From: a virus | Length of the DNA stretch: 21,823 nucleotides | Virus record (IMG/VR): IMGVR_UViG_3300007276_000356 | Coordinates: 1-21,823 of that record | Direction: 5' to 3' (one strand) | Part shown: in pieces, positions 6,981 through 14,918 of the stretch | Position numbering within the stretch: position 1 is the first letter of the stretch | How the letters are laid out: each line of letters starts with the position of its first letter | Position numbers and translations under genes: made by a program | The notes under the pieces: generated by a model | Seen by the model: only the letters and a program-made list of their open reading frames with translations | Told to the model about the DNA's origin: nothing | Databases searched by the model: none

Positions 6981-6982
6981 AT

Positions 6983-9358
6983 ATGGCTGATGCTGTTATA
7001 AACAATTTTCCCACTCAGGTAGTACCTGACGCGGAAAAAATTAGTTATGAATACGGTTTAAAAATTGCTAAGGCAATTGAAGAAGAGTGGTTTTCTCACT
7101 CCCACGAGGGACAAACTAGAGGCACCGCTAGATATTCAACTAATCAAACTGACTTTCACAGACTAAGACTTTATGCTAGAGGAGAGCAATCTGTTAAAAA
7201 ATATAAAGACGAGTTAGCGATAAATGGTGACTTAAGCTACTTAAATCTAGACTGGAAGCCTGTACCTATTATTCCTAAGTTTGTAGATATAGTAGTCAAC
7301 GGTATGTCTGACAGAAACTACGAGATACAAGCGTTTTCACAGGACCCGTATGGAGTAGCCAAAAGAACTCAGTACATGGAAAGTGTACTTAGAGATATGA
7401 AGGCTAAAGAGTTTGACGCTGCGGCTAAGACTAATTTCAACATGGATTTATCAGAGAATGATCCTGAGACTTTACCAGAAACAGAGCAGGAACTAGAGTT
7501 ACACATGCAACTCTCTTACAAGCAAGCCACGGAGTTAGCTAATGAGCAAGCTATAAACGTATTGCTAGAGGGTAATAACTACGATCTCACTAGAAAAAGA
7601 TTATACTACGACTTAACAGTACTTGGTATTGGTGCCGTAAAAACAGGCTTCAACACCTCAGAAGGCGTTACTATAGACTATGTTGACCCTGCTAATATTG
7701 TTTATTCGTACACAAACTCTCCATACTTTGATGATATTTATTATGTTGGAGAGGTTAAGTCTATACCTATAAACGAGTTGGTAAAGCAATTTCCACACTT
7801 AAGCAACGAGGACTTAGAAGAAATACAACAAACATCTAGCGCACAGTCACACAGATACAACAACTATAGAAGAAAAAACGACCATAACCAAATTGATGTT
7901 TTATACTTTAATTATAAAACATTTATGAATGAGGTTTATAAGCTGAAAGAAACTTCTAGTGGTGGAGAGAAAGCAATTGAAAAAGATGATCAGTTTGATC
8001 CACCGACTGATATGGTTGGAGGATACGCAAAACTTTCTACACAAGTTGAAGTACTTTTTGAAGGAGCGTTAATATTGGGTAGCGATAAGCTTATAAAGTG
8101 GCAGCTAGCCGAGAATATGATGAGACCTAAAAGCGATTATACAAAAGTTAAAATGAACTATAGTATAGTTGCGCCAAGAATGTACCAAGGTAGAATAGAA
8201 AGTATTGTTAGTCGTATAACTGGTTTTGCAGACATGATACAGCTAACACATTTAAAGCTACAGCAAGTAATGTCTCGCATGGTTCCTGATGGAGTTTATT
8301 TAGACGCTGACGGCTTAGCAGAGGTTGATCTTGGTAATGGGACAAACTACAATCCGCAGGAAGCATTGAACATGTTTTTTCAAACTGGTTCGATAATTGG
8401 TAGATCGTTTACTGGCGATGGAGATCCTAATCCTGGTAAAGTGCCTATTCAAGAAATATCTAATGGGGCTGGAGCTGGTAATAAAATGCAAACATTAATT
8501 GCTAACTACAACTACTACCTACAGATGATTCGTGATGTCACCGGACTTAACGAGGCTAGAGACGGTAGTACTCCAGATAGAAATGCTTTAGTTGGTGTTC
8601 AAAAGTTAGCCGCGGCTAATAGCAACACGGCGACAAGGCACGTGCTTCAAGGAGGACTTTTTATAACTAAAGACGTTGCTGAGCAAATATCTCTTAGAGT
8701 GTCCGACATTATAGAGTATTCTCCTACAAAGCAAGCTTTTCTACAGCAGATAGGTACGCACAACGTGGCTACGCTAGAAGAAATGTCTGAGCTGCATTTA
8801 TACGATTTCGGCATATTTCTAGAGCTAGAGCCGGACGAAGAAGAAAAACAACTACTTGAGCAAAACATACAAATGGCTTTAGCTCAAAAGATTATAAAGC
8901 TTTCCGACGCTATAGATATTAGAAACACTAGAAATATTAAACTTGCTAACGAGCTTCTTAAAATAAAAGAAAAGAAAAAAATGCAAGAAGAGCAGATGAT
9001 GCAACAACAAAACATTCAAGCTCAACAACAAGCTCAACAGCAGACAGCTCAAGCTCAAGCACAGGCTGAGACACAGAAACAACAAGCCTTGACTCAGAGT
9101 CAAATACAGCTAGAGCAAGCTAAAGCAGAGTTTAAAGCTAAAAACTTAGACCACGAAGCTCAAACAAAAATGAAGCTTATGGAGTTTGAGTTTCAGTTAA
9201 ACATGCAAAAGAATGCTGTCGAAAACAAATACAAAGAAGACAGAGCAGATAATAGAGAGGAGATAAAAGGAGAGAACGCAGAAAGAGCAGCGAGTAAAAA
9301 ATTCGAGTCAGCAGGTAATGATGAATTAGGCACAGGCTTGAATATGAGTCAGTTTTAA
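6983..9358 (+). CDS. Portal protein with Gln-rich C-terminal tail
   Basis: The product has 791 residues. It is called portal from position directly after TerL, from size, and from its build: a helical N-terminus, a central region with VLGIGAVKTGF and YVDPANIVYSY (about 212-243), typical of the portal clip/wing core, and long helices about 400-530 (IESIVSRITGFADMIQLTHL) fitting stem and crown regions. It would form the dodecameric vertex through which DNA enters and leaves. From about 660 the sequence turns into a Lys/Glu then Gln/Ala-rich helical tail (667-705 almost only Q, A, M, E, T) and a charged helix to about 775, consistent with a barrel or coiled-coil crown reaching into the head. The DNA here has repeated caagct/caacaa-like hexamers. 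Confidence 0.88.
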   Translation: MADAVINNFPTQVVPDAEKISYEYGLKIAKAIEEEWFSHSHEGQTRGTARYSTNQTDFHRLRLYARGEQSVKKYKDELAINGDLSYLNLDWKPVPIIPKFVDIVVNGMSDRNYEIQAFSQDPYGVAKRTQYMESVLRDMKAKEFDAAAKTNFNMDLSENDPETLPETEQELELHMQLSYKQATELANEQAINVLLEGNNYDLTRKRLYYDLTVLGIGAVKTGFNTSEGVTIDYVDPANIVYSYTNSPYFDDIYYVGEVKSIPINELVKQFPHLSNEDLEEIQQTSSAQSHRYNNYRRKNDHNQIDVLYFNYKTFMNEVYKLKETSSGGEKAIEKDDQFDPPTDMVGGYAKLSTQVEVLFEGALILGSDKLIKWQLAENMMRPKSDYTKVKMNYSIVAPRMYQGRIESIVSRITGFADMIQLTHLKLQQVMSRMVPDGVYLDADGLAEVDLGNGTNYNPQEALNMFFQTGSIIGRSFTGDGDPNPGKVPIQEISNGAGAGNKMQTLIANYNYYLQMIRDVTGLNEARDGSTPDRNALVGVQKLAAANSNTATRHVLQGGLFITKDVAEQISLRVSDIIEYSPTKQAFLQQIGTHNVATLEEMSELHLYDFGIFLELEPDEEEKQLLEQNIQMALAQKIIKLSDAIDIRNTRNIKLANELLKIKEKKKMQEEQMMQQQNIQAQQQAQQQTAQAQAQAETQKQQALTQSQIQLEQAKAEFKAKNLDHEAQTKMKLMEFEFQLNMQKNAVENKYKEDRADNREEIKGENAERAASKKFESAGNDELGTGLNMSQF

Positions 9359-9375
9359 TTATTATATTTTATATT
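9359..9375 (+). promoter_or_regulatory. A/T-only leader before scaffold gene
   Basis: Seventeen bases made only of A and T separate the portal stop from the scaffold ATG, ending TTTTATATT-ATG. No Shine-Dalgarno sequence is seen. The ending is nearly identical to the leader before 12126 (TTTTATATTATT-ATG). Confidence 0.5.
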
Positions 9376-10530
9376 ATGGAAGAAGAAAAAAATGAAATGG
9401 TAGAGCAAAACGTTGAACAAACTGTTGAGCAGCCACAAGAACCGCAGGTTGAACAGCCGGTGGTAGACAACGAAGTAGAACCGCTTAAGGTTAAAATGAA
9501 GCAATTTACATCTGACGACATGGATGATGTTGCTAAAGTAGATTTAAGTCAACCTATTGAAGAAGTTAAAGATGAAGCGGTAGAAGAGGTTTCTGTAGCT
9601 CCACCAACTGAACAAGCTGAAGAAGTTGTGGAGAAGGTGGAAGAGGTTAAACAAGAAGAACCTCTTCAAATGTTAGATGAAAAACCTGAGCCAGAGGTTA
9701 AGGTGGATCTACCACCAGGCGTAGACAAGTTAATGAAGTTTATGGCTGAGACTGACGGTACTATAGAGGATTACGTTAAGTTAAACAGAGATGTTAACGA
9801 TATGGACAATCTAACAGTGTTGGAAGAATACTACAAGGATACTAAATCTCACTTAGATAATGAAGAGATAAAGTTTTTATTGGACGAAAAGTTTTCTTAT
9901 GATGAAGACGTGGACGATGAAAAAGATATTAAAAGAAAGAAAATAGCCCTCAAAGAGCAAGTTGCCGAGGCTAAAGCCCACTTAGACAGGCAAAAGTCTA
10001 AATATTACGAAGAGGTTAAAGCTAGTAGAGCTCTGAATCCAGAAGCTGAAAAGGCTGTAGACTTCTTCAACAGATATACTGAAGAATCGAAAGCTAACAA
10101 GGAAAGATTCGAGCAGGTAAACAATGTTTTTAAACAAAAGACTGATGAGGTTTTTAACGACGGATTTGAAGGTTTCGAGTTCAATGTTGGTAAAAGCAGT
10201 TTAAAGTTTAATGTTAAAGACAAGCATAACGTTAAGTCTAGCCAAGGTGATATTAACAACTTTGTCAAAAAGTTTTTGAACGAAGATGGAACTATGGGAG
10301 ACGCTAAGGGTTATCACAAATCGTTGTTTACCGCTATGAATCCTGATACTGTTGCTAATCACTTCTACGAACAAGGTAAAGCTGACGCTTTGAAAAGTTC
10401 TATTGAGAAAGCTAAGAATGTCAACATGACGCCAAGGCAAACCAATAGTGAAGTTCAAGTCGGAGGTGTTAAGTACAAGGTTTTAGATGCTGATACAAAA
10501 GTAGATTTTAAGGTTAAAAAACGAAAATAA
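9376..10530 (+). CDS. Probable capsid scaffolding protein
   Basis: The product has 384 residues. The N-terminal third (about 1-115) is a Glu/Val/Pro/Gln low-complexity region (for example QNVEQTVEQPQEPQVEQP), probably disordered. The middle (about 120-250) is long charged helices (DIKRKKIALKEQVAEAKAHL). The C-terminal part holds a small ordered region (GFEFNVGKSSLKFNV) and ends in a basic tail VDFKVKKRK. An acidic, helical protein with a basic C-terminus placed between portal and major capsid genes is the standard profile of a scaffold, which directs coat assembly through its basic end and leaves the prohead before packaging. No protease motif is visible, so whether it is cleaved is unknown. 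Confidence 0.8.
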   Translation: MEEEKNEMVEQNVEQTVEQPQEPQVEQPVVDNEVEPLKVKMKQFTSDDMDDVAKVDLSQPIEEVKDEAVEEVSVAPPTEQAEEVVEKVEEVKQEEPLQMLDEKPEPEVKVDLPPGVDKLMKFMAETDGTIEDYVKLNRDVNDMDNLTVLEEYYKDTKSHLDNEEIKFLLDEKFSYDEDVDDEKDIKRKKIALKEQVAEAKAHLDRQKSKYYEEVKASRALNPEAEKAVDFFNRYTEESKANKERFEQVNNVFKQKTDEVFNDGFEGFEFNVGKSSLKFNVKDKHNVKSSQGDINNFVKKFLNEDGTMGDAKGYHKSLFTAMNPDTVANHFYEQGKADALKSSIEKAKNVNMTPRQTNSEVQVGGVKYKVLDADTKVDFKVKKRK

Positions 10531-10560
10531 TTTATTAACCCCATTTAAAACAAATTAAAA
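10531..10560 (+). promoter_or_regulatory. Leader of the major capsid gene
   Basis: Thirty bases, A/T-rich with one CCCC, end in an A-rich run (ACAAATTAAAA) before ATGG. There is no Shine-Dalgarno sequence. An A-rich, unstructured stretch just before the start is known to favour strong initiation in Bacteroidota. No TAnnTTTG promoter box is present in it. Confidence 0.45.
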
Positions 10561-12066
10561 ATGGCAATTAATCCTGGAACTAATTTGAACAGCGTAGGTG
10601 CTCCTTTGAAGCAAACGCTTAGTACAAATTACATTGATTTTACAGATAGTAATGTCGCTGGATGGGCTCAGCAATATTTACCAGACCTTATGGAAGGTGA
10701 AGCTGAAGTATTCGGTAACAGAACTATCTCAGGTTTCTTGGCTCAAGTAGGAGCAGAAGAAGCTATGGCTTCTGATCAAGTTATTTGGTCAGAGCAAGGA
10801 AGACTACACTTAGCATACAATGCTACTGTAGCAGATATTAACGACATCACTGGTGGTGGTGGTGATGCTGGTGGTGGTGTCTTAACTATCGGTAACGATA
10901 TTGACGGAAACACAGCTGGTGCTAACCATGCTATTCGTGTTAACGACACTGTGCTTATCGCTCAGTCTACTGGTATCGTACGAGCTTTAGTAGAGTCTGT
11001 ATCAGGCGCTACTGTTGACGTTATGCCTTACGGATATGCAACTTTACAAGACGCTGGTATTACAGCTGCAGCTTGTAAAGTATTAGTATATGGATCTGAG
11101 TTTGGTAAAGGTACTGACGGAAGAGCAGATGCTGCTACTCCACAGTTCAAGACTTTTACTAACAAACCAATCATCTTAAAAGATTACTATGAGATCTCTG
11201 GATCTGATGTATCTCAAGTAGGTTGGGTTGAAGTTACTGGTGAAGACGGACAAAACGGATACTACTGGTATTTAAAAGCTGAAGGTGATGTACGTTCAAG
11301 ATTTTCTGACTACTGCGAAATGGCAATGTTAGAATCTGTTAAACCAGTTGCTGGATCTATTATTGATAACACAGCTACTGTGGGTATTAATGGTGGTGTT
11401 ACTGGTGGCCCTGGACCAACTTTAACTGGTGTCAACTATGGTACTGAAGGTTTGTTCGCTGCTGTTGAAGACCGTGGTAATGTTACTACTGGTGTTAACG
11501 GTATTAACGCTGCTACTGACTTAGCAGAGTTTGATGCTATTTTAGCAGAGTTTGACAACCAAGGTGCTATCGAAGAAAACATGATGTTTGTAAATAGAGC
11601 TACGTCTCTAGCTATCGACGACATGCTAGCTTCAATGAATTCTTACGGTGCTGGTGGTACATCTTACGGTGTATTCAACAACTCTGAAGATATGGCATTG
11701 AACTTAGGCTTCTCTGGTTTCCGTAGAGGATCTTACGACTTTTATAAGTCTGACTTCCGTTACTTAAACGACAAAGCTACTCGTAAAACTATCAACGATG
11801 AGTATGCTGCTGGAGCAATCCGTGGTATGATTATCCCTGCTGGTGTATCGAGTGTTTATGATCAGTCCTTAGGTAGAAACTTAAAGCGTCCGTTCTTACA
11901 CGTACGTTATAGAGCTTCTCAAATGGAAGATCGTAAGATGAAGTCTTGGATCACTGGATCTGTAGGTGGAAATGTTACTTCTGCACTAGATGCAATGCAA
12001 GTACACTTCTTATCTGAAAGATGTTTAGTAGTACAAGGTGCTAACAACTTCATGTTAATGAAGTAA
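10561..12066 (+). CDS. Major capsid protein
   Basis: The product has 501 residues. It is assigned from position after the scaffold, size, composition (Ala/Gly/Asp/Thr-rich, low Cys) and its separate codon use. An HK97-type coat fold is likely: an N-terminal arm with NYIDFTDSNVAGWAQQYLP (about 23-42), a Gly-rich loop (about 97-107), a beta-rich region about 108-190 that could be an inserted domain, a long central helix region (FDAILAEFDNQG, MMFVNRATSLAIDDMLASM; about 320-360) and a C-terminal part with FLHVRYRASQMEDRKMKSW. The gene uses ATT/ATC for every Ile and never ATA, and often CGT for Arg, whereas its neighbours are full of ATA and AGA. This indicates selection for very high expression. 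A strong terminator follows nine bases after the stop. Confidence 0.88.
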   Translation: MAINPGTNLNSVGAPLKQTLSTNYIDFTDSNVAGWAQQYLPDLMEGEAEVFGNRTISGFLAQVGAEEAMASDQVIWSEQGRLHLAYNATVADINDITGGGGDAGGGVLTIGNDIDGNTAGANHAIRVNDTVLIAQSTGIVRALVESVSGATVDVMPYGYATLQDAGITAAACKVLVYGSEFGKGTDGRADAATPQFKTFTNKPIILKDYYEISGSDVSQVGWVEVTGEDGQNGYYWYLKAEGDVRSRFSDYCEMAMLESVKPVAGSIIDNTATVGINGGVTGGPGPTLTGVNYGTEGLFAAVEDRGNVTTGVNGINAATDLAEFDAILAEFDNQGAIEENMMFVNRATSLAIDDMLASMNSYGAGGTSYGVFNNSEDMALNLGFSGFRRGSYDFYKSDFRYLNDKATRKTINDEYAAGAIRGMIIPAGVSSVYDQSLGRNLKRPFLHVRYRASQMEDRKMKSWITGSVGGNVTSALDAMQVHFLSERCLVVQGANNFMLMK

Positions 12067-12074
12067 TCATATTA

Positions 12075-12105
12075 GGTCGGGGCTTCGGCCCCGATCTTTT
12101 TTTTT
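12075..12105 (+). terminator. Rho-independent terminator after the major capsid gene
   Basis: The left arm 12075-12083 (GGTCGGGGC) pairs with 12088-12096 (GCCCCGATC) through nine pairs, including one G-T wobble, around a TTCG tetraloop (12084-12087). Nine T residues follow at 12097-12105. This is a textbook intrinsic terminator. Its place between capsid and connector genes should give more capsid than tail message. Confidence 0.93.
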
Positions 12106-12125
12106 AATTTTTATTTTATATTATT
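12106..12125 (+). promoter_or_regulatory. A/T-only leader after the terminator
   Basis: Twenty bases of pure A/T lie between the terminator T-run and ATG at 12126, ending TTTTATATTATT. It matches the end of the leader before 9376 and has no Shine-Dalgarno sequence. It could also hold a promoter element, but no TAnnTTTG box is visible. Confidence 0.45.
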
Positions 12126-12962
12126 ATGGCTAAAAAGCAAACAGCTAAAACAGTTGAGGTAGCGCCTCAAGAAACGGTGATTGAAACACCTGTGGTTAAA
12201 GCTCCTAAAGTAGAAGCTAAACCAGAACCAAAAAAACCTGAGTGGGAAATTAAAGATAGAGTTTATTACTTAAAAGGAAATAGACAACCTTTATCTTTTC
12301 AACTTAGATCTTCTGGCTTATATTACTTTGATGAAGACAAAGGATATGAGAGAGAACTTAAAAACACAGCAAATCAAAGAACACCATTTGTAGATGAAAT
12401 GCAGGGTGATCAAAGGTTAGAGCATATTGTTTTTAGAAACGGGGCTTTGTATGTTCCGAAAAACAAGACTATACTACAGAAGCTACTGTCGCTATACCAC
12501 CCTCACAAAGATGTGTTGTATTACGAGTGGGTTGCTGAAGAAAGAGCTGCTGATGAATTAGACTGGTTAGAAATAGAAGCTGATGCTATGGTTATGGCTA
12601 AAAGCCTAGACGTAGATAAGCTCGAGGCAATAATGAGAGTAGAATTAGGATCTAAGGTAGCTACGATGAGTTCTAAGGAGCTTAAGCGAGACGCTTTGTT
12701 ATTTGCTAAGAAAAAACCTTTGTTGTTCTTAGAACTTGTTAGTGATGAAAATGTAGAGCTTAGAAACTTCGGAATCAGAGCTACAGAGGCTAAAATAATA
12801 TCTTTGTCTCAAGATCAAAGAACTTTTTCTTGGAGAAATACTGGTAGAAAGTTGATGACAGTTCCTTTTGACGAGCACCCATATTCAGCGCTTGCGCAAT
12901 GGTTCAAGACTGATGAAGGTATGGAGGTGTATTCTAACATAGAAAAGCAACTAAGTATGTAA
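12126..12962 (+). CDS. Capsid-adjacent protein of unknown function
   Basis: The product has 278 residues. The first about 40 are a Lys/Val/Pro/Glu-rich disordered arm (for example KAPKVEAKPEPKKPEW). A folded body follows: a beta-rich part with RVYYLKGNRQPLSFQL (about 45-60), SGLYYFDEDKGYEREL (about 63-78) and NGALYVPKNKTILQKLL, then a helical part (EEADAM-like stretch near 150, KLEAIMRVELGSKVATMSSK, about 169-188) and a C-terminal segment PFDEHPYSALAQWFKTDEGM. The pattern of a 'YFDEDKGY' segment, 'VP.N...LQ..L..YHP' and a final 'TDEGMEVY' recalls a capsid-neighbouring protein found in several marine phage groups, but this is from memory and the function is unknown. A minor head or head-completion role would fit its place. 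Confidence 0.7.
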   Translation: MAKKQTAKTVEVAPQETVIETPVVKAPKVEAKPEPKKPEWEIKDRVYYLKGNRQPLSFQLRSSGLYYFDEDKGYERELKNTANQRTPFVDEMQGDQRLEHIVFRNGALYVPKNKTILQKLLSLYHPHKDVLYYEWVAEERAADELDWLEIEADAMVMAKSLDVDKLEAIMRVELGSKVATMSSKELKRDALLFAKKKPLLFLELVSDENVELRNFGIRATEAKIISLSQDQRTFSWRNTGRKLMTVPFDEHPYSALAQWFKTDEGMEVYSNIEKQLSM

Positions 12963-12976
12963 TTACTTTATAGAAG

Positions 12977-13004
12977 AGTAACCACTCTTCACGGGGTGGT
13001 TACT
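12977..13004 (+). other. Intergenic hairpin without T-run
   Basis: AGTAACCAC at 12977-12985 is perfectly complementary to GTGGTTACT at 12996-13004, with a ten-base GC-containing loop between them. It lies in the 61-base gap before 13024. No T-run follows (next bases are TAACTATAAAAAC), so it is not a standard terminator; mRNA stabilisation, processing, attenuation or protein binding are possible. Confidence 0.7.
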
Positions 13005-13023
13005 TAACTATAAAAACAATTAC

Positions 13024-13749
13024 ATGGTAAGTATAGATACTGTATATCAACGTGTACTAGCGTTAGCAAACAAAGAGCAAAGAGGCTACATAACTCCACA
13101 AGAGTTTAACCTACTAGCCAACCAAGCGCAGATGGGAATATTCGAGGAGTATTTTCACCATCTAAATCAATACTTAAGAACGCCTGGAAATAATTCTGAT
13201 TACTCAGACTCTTTAGATTATATAGAGGATAAAATATCAAGATTTCAAAACATAGGTGTAAATATTCCCGCTGACCCAAGAGGCCCGGGAACATTTAACA
13301 TACCCAACTACGCCTACAGATTAACTGGTGTTAGAATAACAAACGCGCTTGGACAACAGGTGTGTGAGCAAACAACAATTAAAAAATGGATGTTAAGGCA
13401 AAAAGCCACCTTTTCAGCAAGATCTTTAAATGAGCATCCAACCTACGTTAGAATATCTAACAATTTAAACGGAGCAATAATAATATACAGCGGATCAGGG
13501 GTTTGGTCAGGTAGCGCTACATTTGACATTATAAGAAAGCCTACTAAAGCGCAGTGGGATTATGTTGTTGTAAATGAAAAAGCACTATACAATGCTAATG
13601 GATCTACAGACTTTGATCTACACCCGTCTGAAGAAACGACTTTAGTTTACAAGATATTAGAGTTGAGTGGTATTGTTATAAACAAGCCTGGTATACAAGC
13701 TTTAGCAAAAGCAGAGAGCGCCGAACAAAACGTTACTGAAAAATCATAA
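13024..13749 (+). CDS. Probable head-tail connector or ring protein
   Basis: The product has 241 residues. The N-terminus is helical (VYQRVLALANKEQRGYITPQ, with EFNLLANQAQMGIFEEYFHH; about 8-45), as in small adaptor proteins that sit below the portal. The rest is beta-rich (NYAYRLTGVRITNALG, about 98-113; GAIIIYSGSGVW, about 149-160) with a final helix (ETTLVYKILELSGIVI). No catalytic motif is seen. It follows the hairpin-containing gap and sits two bases before the next structural gene. The position between capsid and the giant tail protein supports a connector/ring role, inferred from order and build. The N-terminal 'NKEQRGYITPQEFN' segment looks like a family signature and would be a good search seed. 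Confidence 0.6.
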   Translation: MVSIDTVYQRVLALANKEQRGYITPQEFNLLANQAQMGIFEEYFHHLNQYLRTPGNNSDYSDSLDYIEDKISRFQNIGVNIPADPRGPGTFNIPNYAYRLTGVRITNALGQQVCEQTTIKKWMLRQKATFSARSLNEHPTYVRISNNLNGAIIIYSGSGVWSGSATFDIIRKPTKAQWDYVVVNEKALYNANGSTDFDLHPSEETTLVYKILELSGIVINKPGIQALAKAESAEQNVTEKS

Positions 13750-13751
13750 TT

Positions 13752-14915
13752 ATGTCAAACTCTAACTTTTACAACAACAATACTATAAGCAGCTACTACA
13801 ACAACAGTGGTAATCATGGTAGTTATCAGTATCAAACTTTAGACGAGCTGGTAAATACTTTTATGGTTATATATGTTGGTGAAAACAAAATAATACCTAA
13901 AGCAGATAGAAACGATGTTTATTTTTTTGGGAGAAGAGCTTTGCAAGAAATGAACTACGATGTATTGAGGTCTAAGAAAACTTGGGAGTTTGAGCTTGAT
14001 AATAGAATGTACATACCAATGCCTCACGACTTCATTGGCTATACACATATATTTAAAGTAGACGCTAATGGTATCAAACTACCGTTGTACCCTACTAAAG
14101 ACACTCAAAATCCTTTTAGACCTAAGCCAAGGTTAGCTGATAACAAATACGAATCAGACACAAAAGAGGCGTTAGATAAACAAGGCAGAGAATATCCAGA
14201 TCACATAGATGACTGGTGGGAAACTGCTGGCGAGGTAGGACAGCCAATAGTTACCACTGAGCTAGTATGGACAGGTGAGTATGAATTAGACGAAAAAGGC
14301 AGAGAAGACAAAGAATCTCCTATAATGAAAGAGGTTTCGACAACGACGTATGACCAGGCTTACAATGGTATTGTTCATGATAATACTGATGATGATGTTT
14401 TTCCGCATATAACCGGGCACAACTTAGATAGTAACGGTGATCCAATAGTTGACTACGTCTCTACTACACTATCAACGTTTGCGGGAACACAAAACAGCCA
14501 ACAAGGCTCTGATATAACGGATGAGACAAGCGCACATCAACAGGCTTTTGGTCAAAGATTTGGACTAGACCCTGTTAGATCTCAGAACAATGGATCTTAC
14601 TACTTTGACTACGCTAACGGTAGATTATATTTCGGGCCATCTTTAATAGGTGAAACTATAGTCCTTGATTATATAACAGACGGTTTGGCTGATGGTGGCG
14701 ATGCTTTAATTCACAAGTTTGCTGAAGAAGCTTGGTACAAGCACGTGGCCTACGGTATTGTTTCTACTGGATCAAATTACAATCCAGCAACAGTACAAAT
14801 GCTAAAGAAAGAAAGATTTGCAGAAACAAGAAAAGCTAAGCTTAGATTATCTAATTTAAAATCTCAAGAAATGCAACAGGTAATGAGAGGTAAATCTAAA
14901 TGGATTAAACACTAA
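13752..14915 (+). CDS. Probable tail adaptor / tail tubular-like structural protein
   Basis: The product has 387 residues. An Asn/Tyr/Ser-rich start (about 1-25) leads into TLDELVNTFMVIYVGENKII (about 29-48) and DVYFFGRRALQEMNYDVLRS (about 55-74), two helices, then strands with MYIPMPHDFIGYTHIF (about 86-101) and GIKLPLYP. The middle (about 150-260) is acidic and loop-like with many Thr/Asp. The end (about 285-387) has SYYFDYANGRLYFGPS, a buried-looking helix (FAEEAWYKHVAYGIV) and a basic C-terminus (KSKWIKH). This order of segments recalls tail adaptor proteins located between connector and nozzle in short-tailed phages and related structural proteins in marine phages. No enzymatic motif is present. 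The next gene starts three bases after the stop. Confidence 0.65.
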   Translation: MSNSNFYNNNTISSYYNNSGNHGSYQYQTLDELVNTFMVIYVGENKIIPKADRNDVYFFGRRALQEMNYDVLRSKKTWEFELDNRMYIPMPHDFIGYTHIFKVDANGIKLPLYPTKDTQNPFRPKPRLADNKYESDTKEALDKQGREYPDHIDDWWETAGEVGQPIVTTELVWTGEYELDEKGREDKESPIMKEVSTTTYDQAYNGIVHDNTDDDVFPHITGHNLDSNGDPIVDYVSTTLSTFAGTQNSQQGSDITDETSAHQQAFGQRFGLDPVRSQNNGSYYFDYANGRLYFGPSLIGETIVLDYITDGLADGGDALIHKFAEEAWYKHVAYGIVSTGSNYNPATVQMLKKERFAETRKAKLRLSNLKSQEMQQVMRGKSKWIKH

Positions 14916-14918
14916 ACT

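Noticed and set aside
8647-9103. Two - strand frames (Ser-rich and Leu-rich) opposite the portal C-terminus
   Set aside because: Their Ser/Leu-rich composition is the direct complement of the Glu/Gln/Lys-rich portal tail.
10005-10458. Two overlapping - strand frames opposite the scaffold gene
   Set aside because: They overlap each other as well as the scaffold gene and look like complements of a Lys/Glu/Asn-rich sequence.
10531-10560. Bacteroidota promoter (TAnnTTTG) upstream of the capsid gene
   Set aside because: No matching box in this gap or in the other intergenic gaps; the nearest partial match lies inside the scaffold gene and is too weak.
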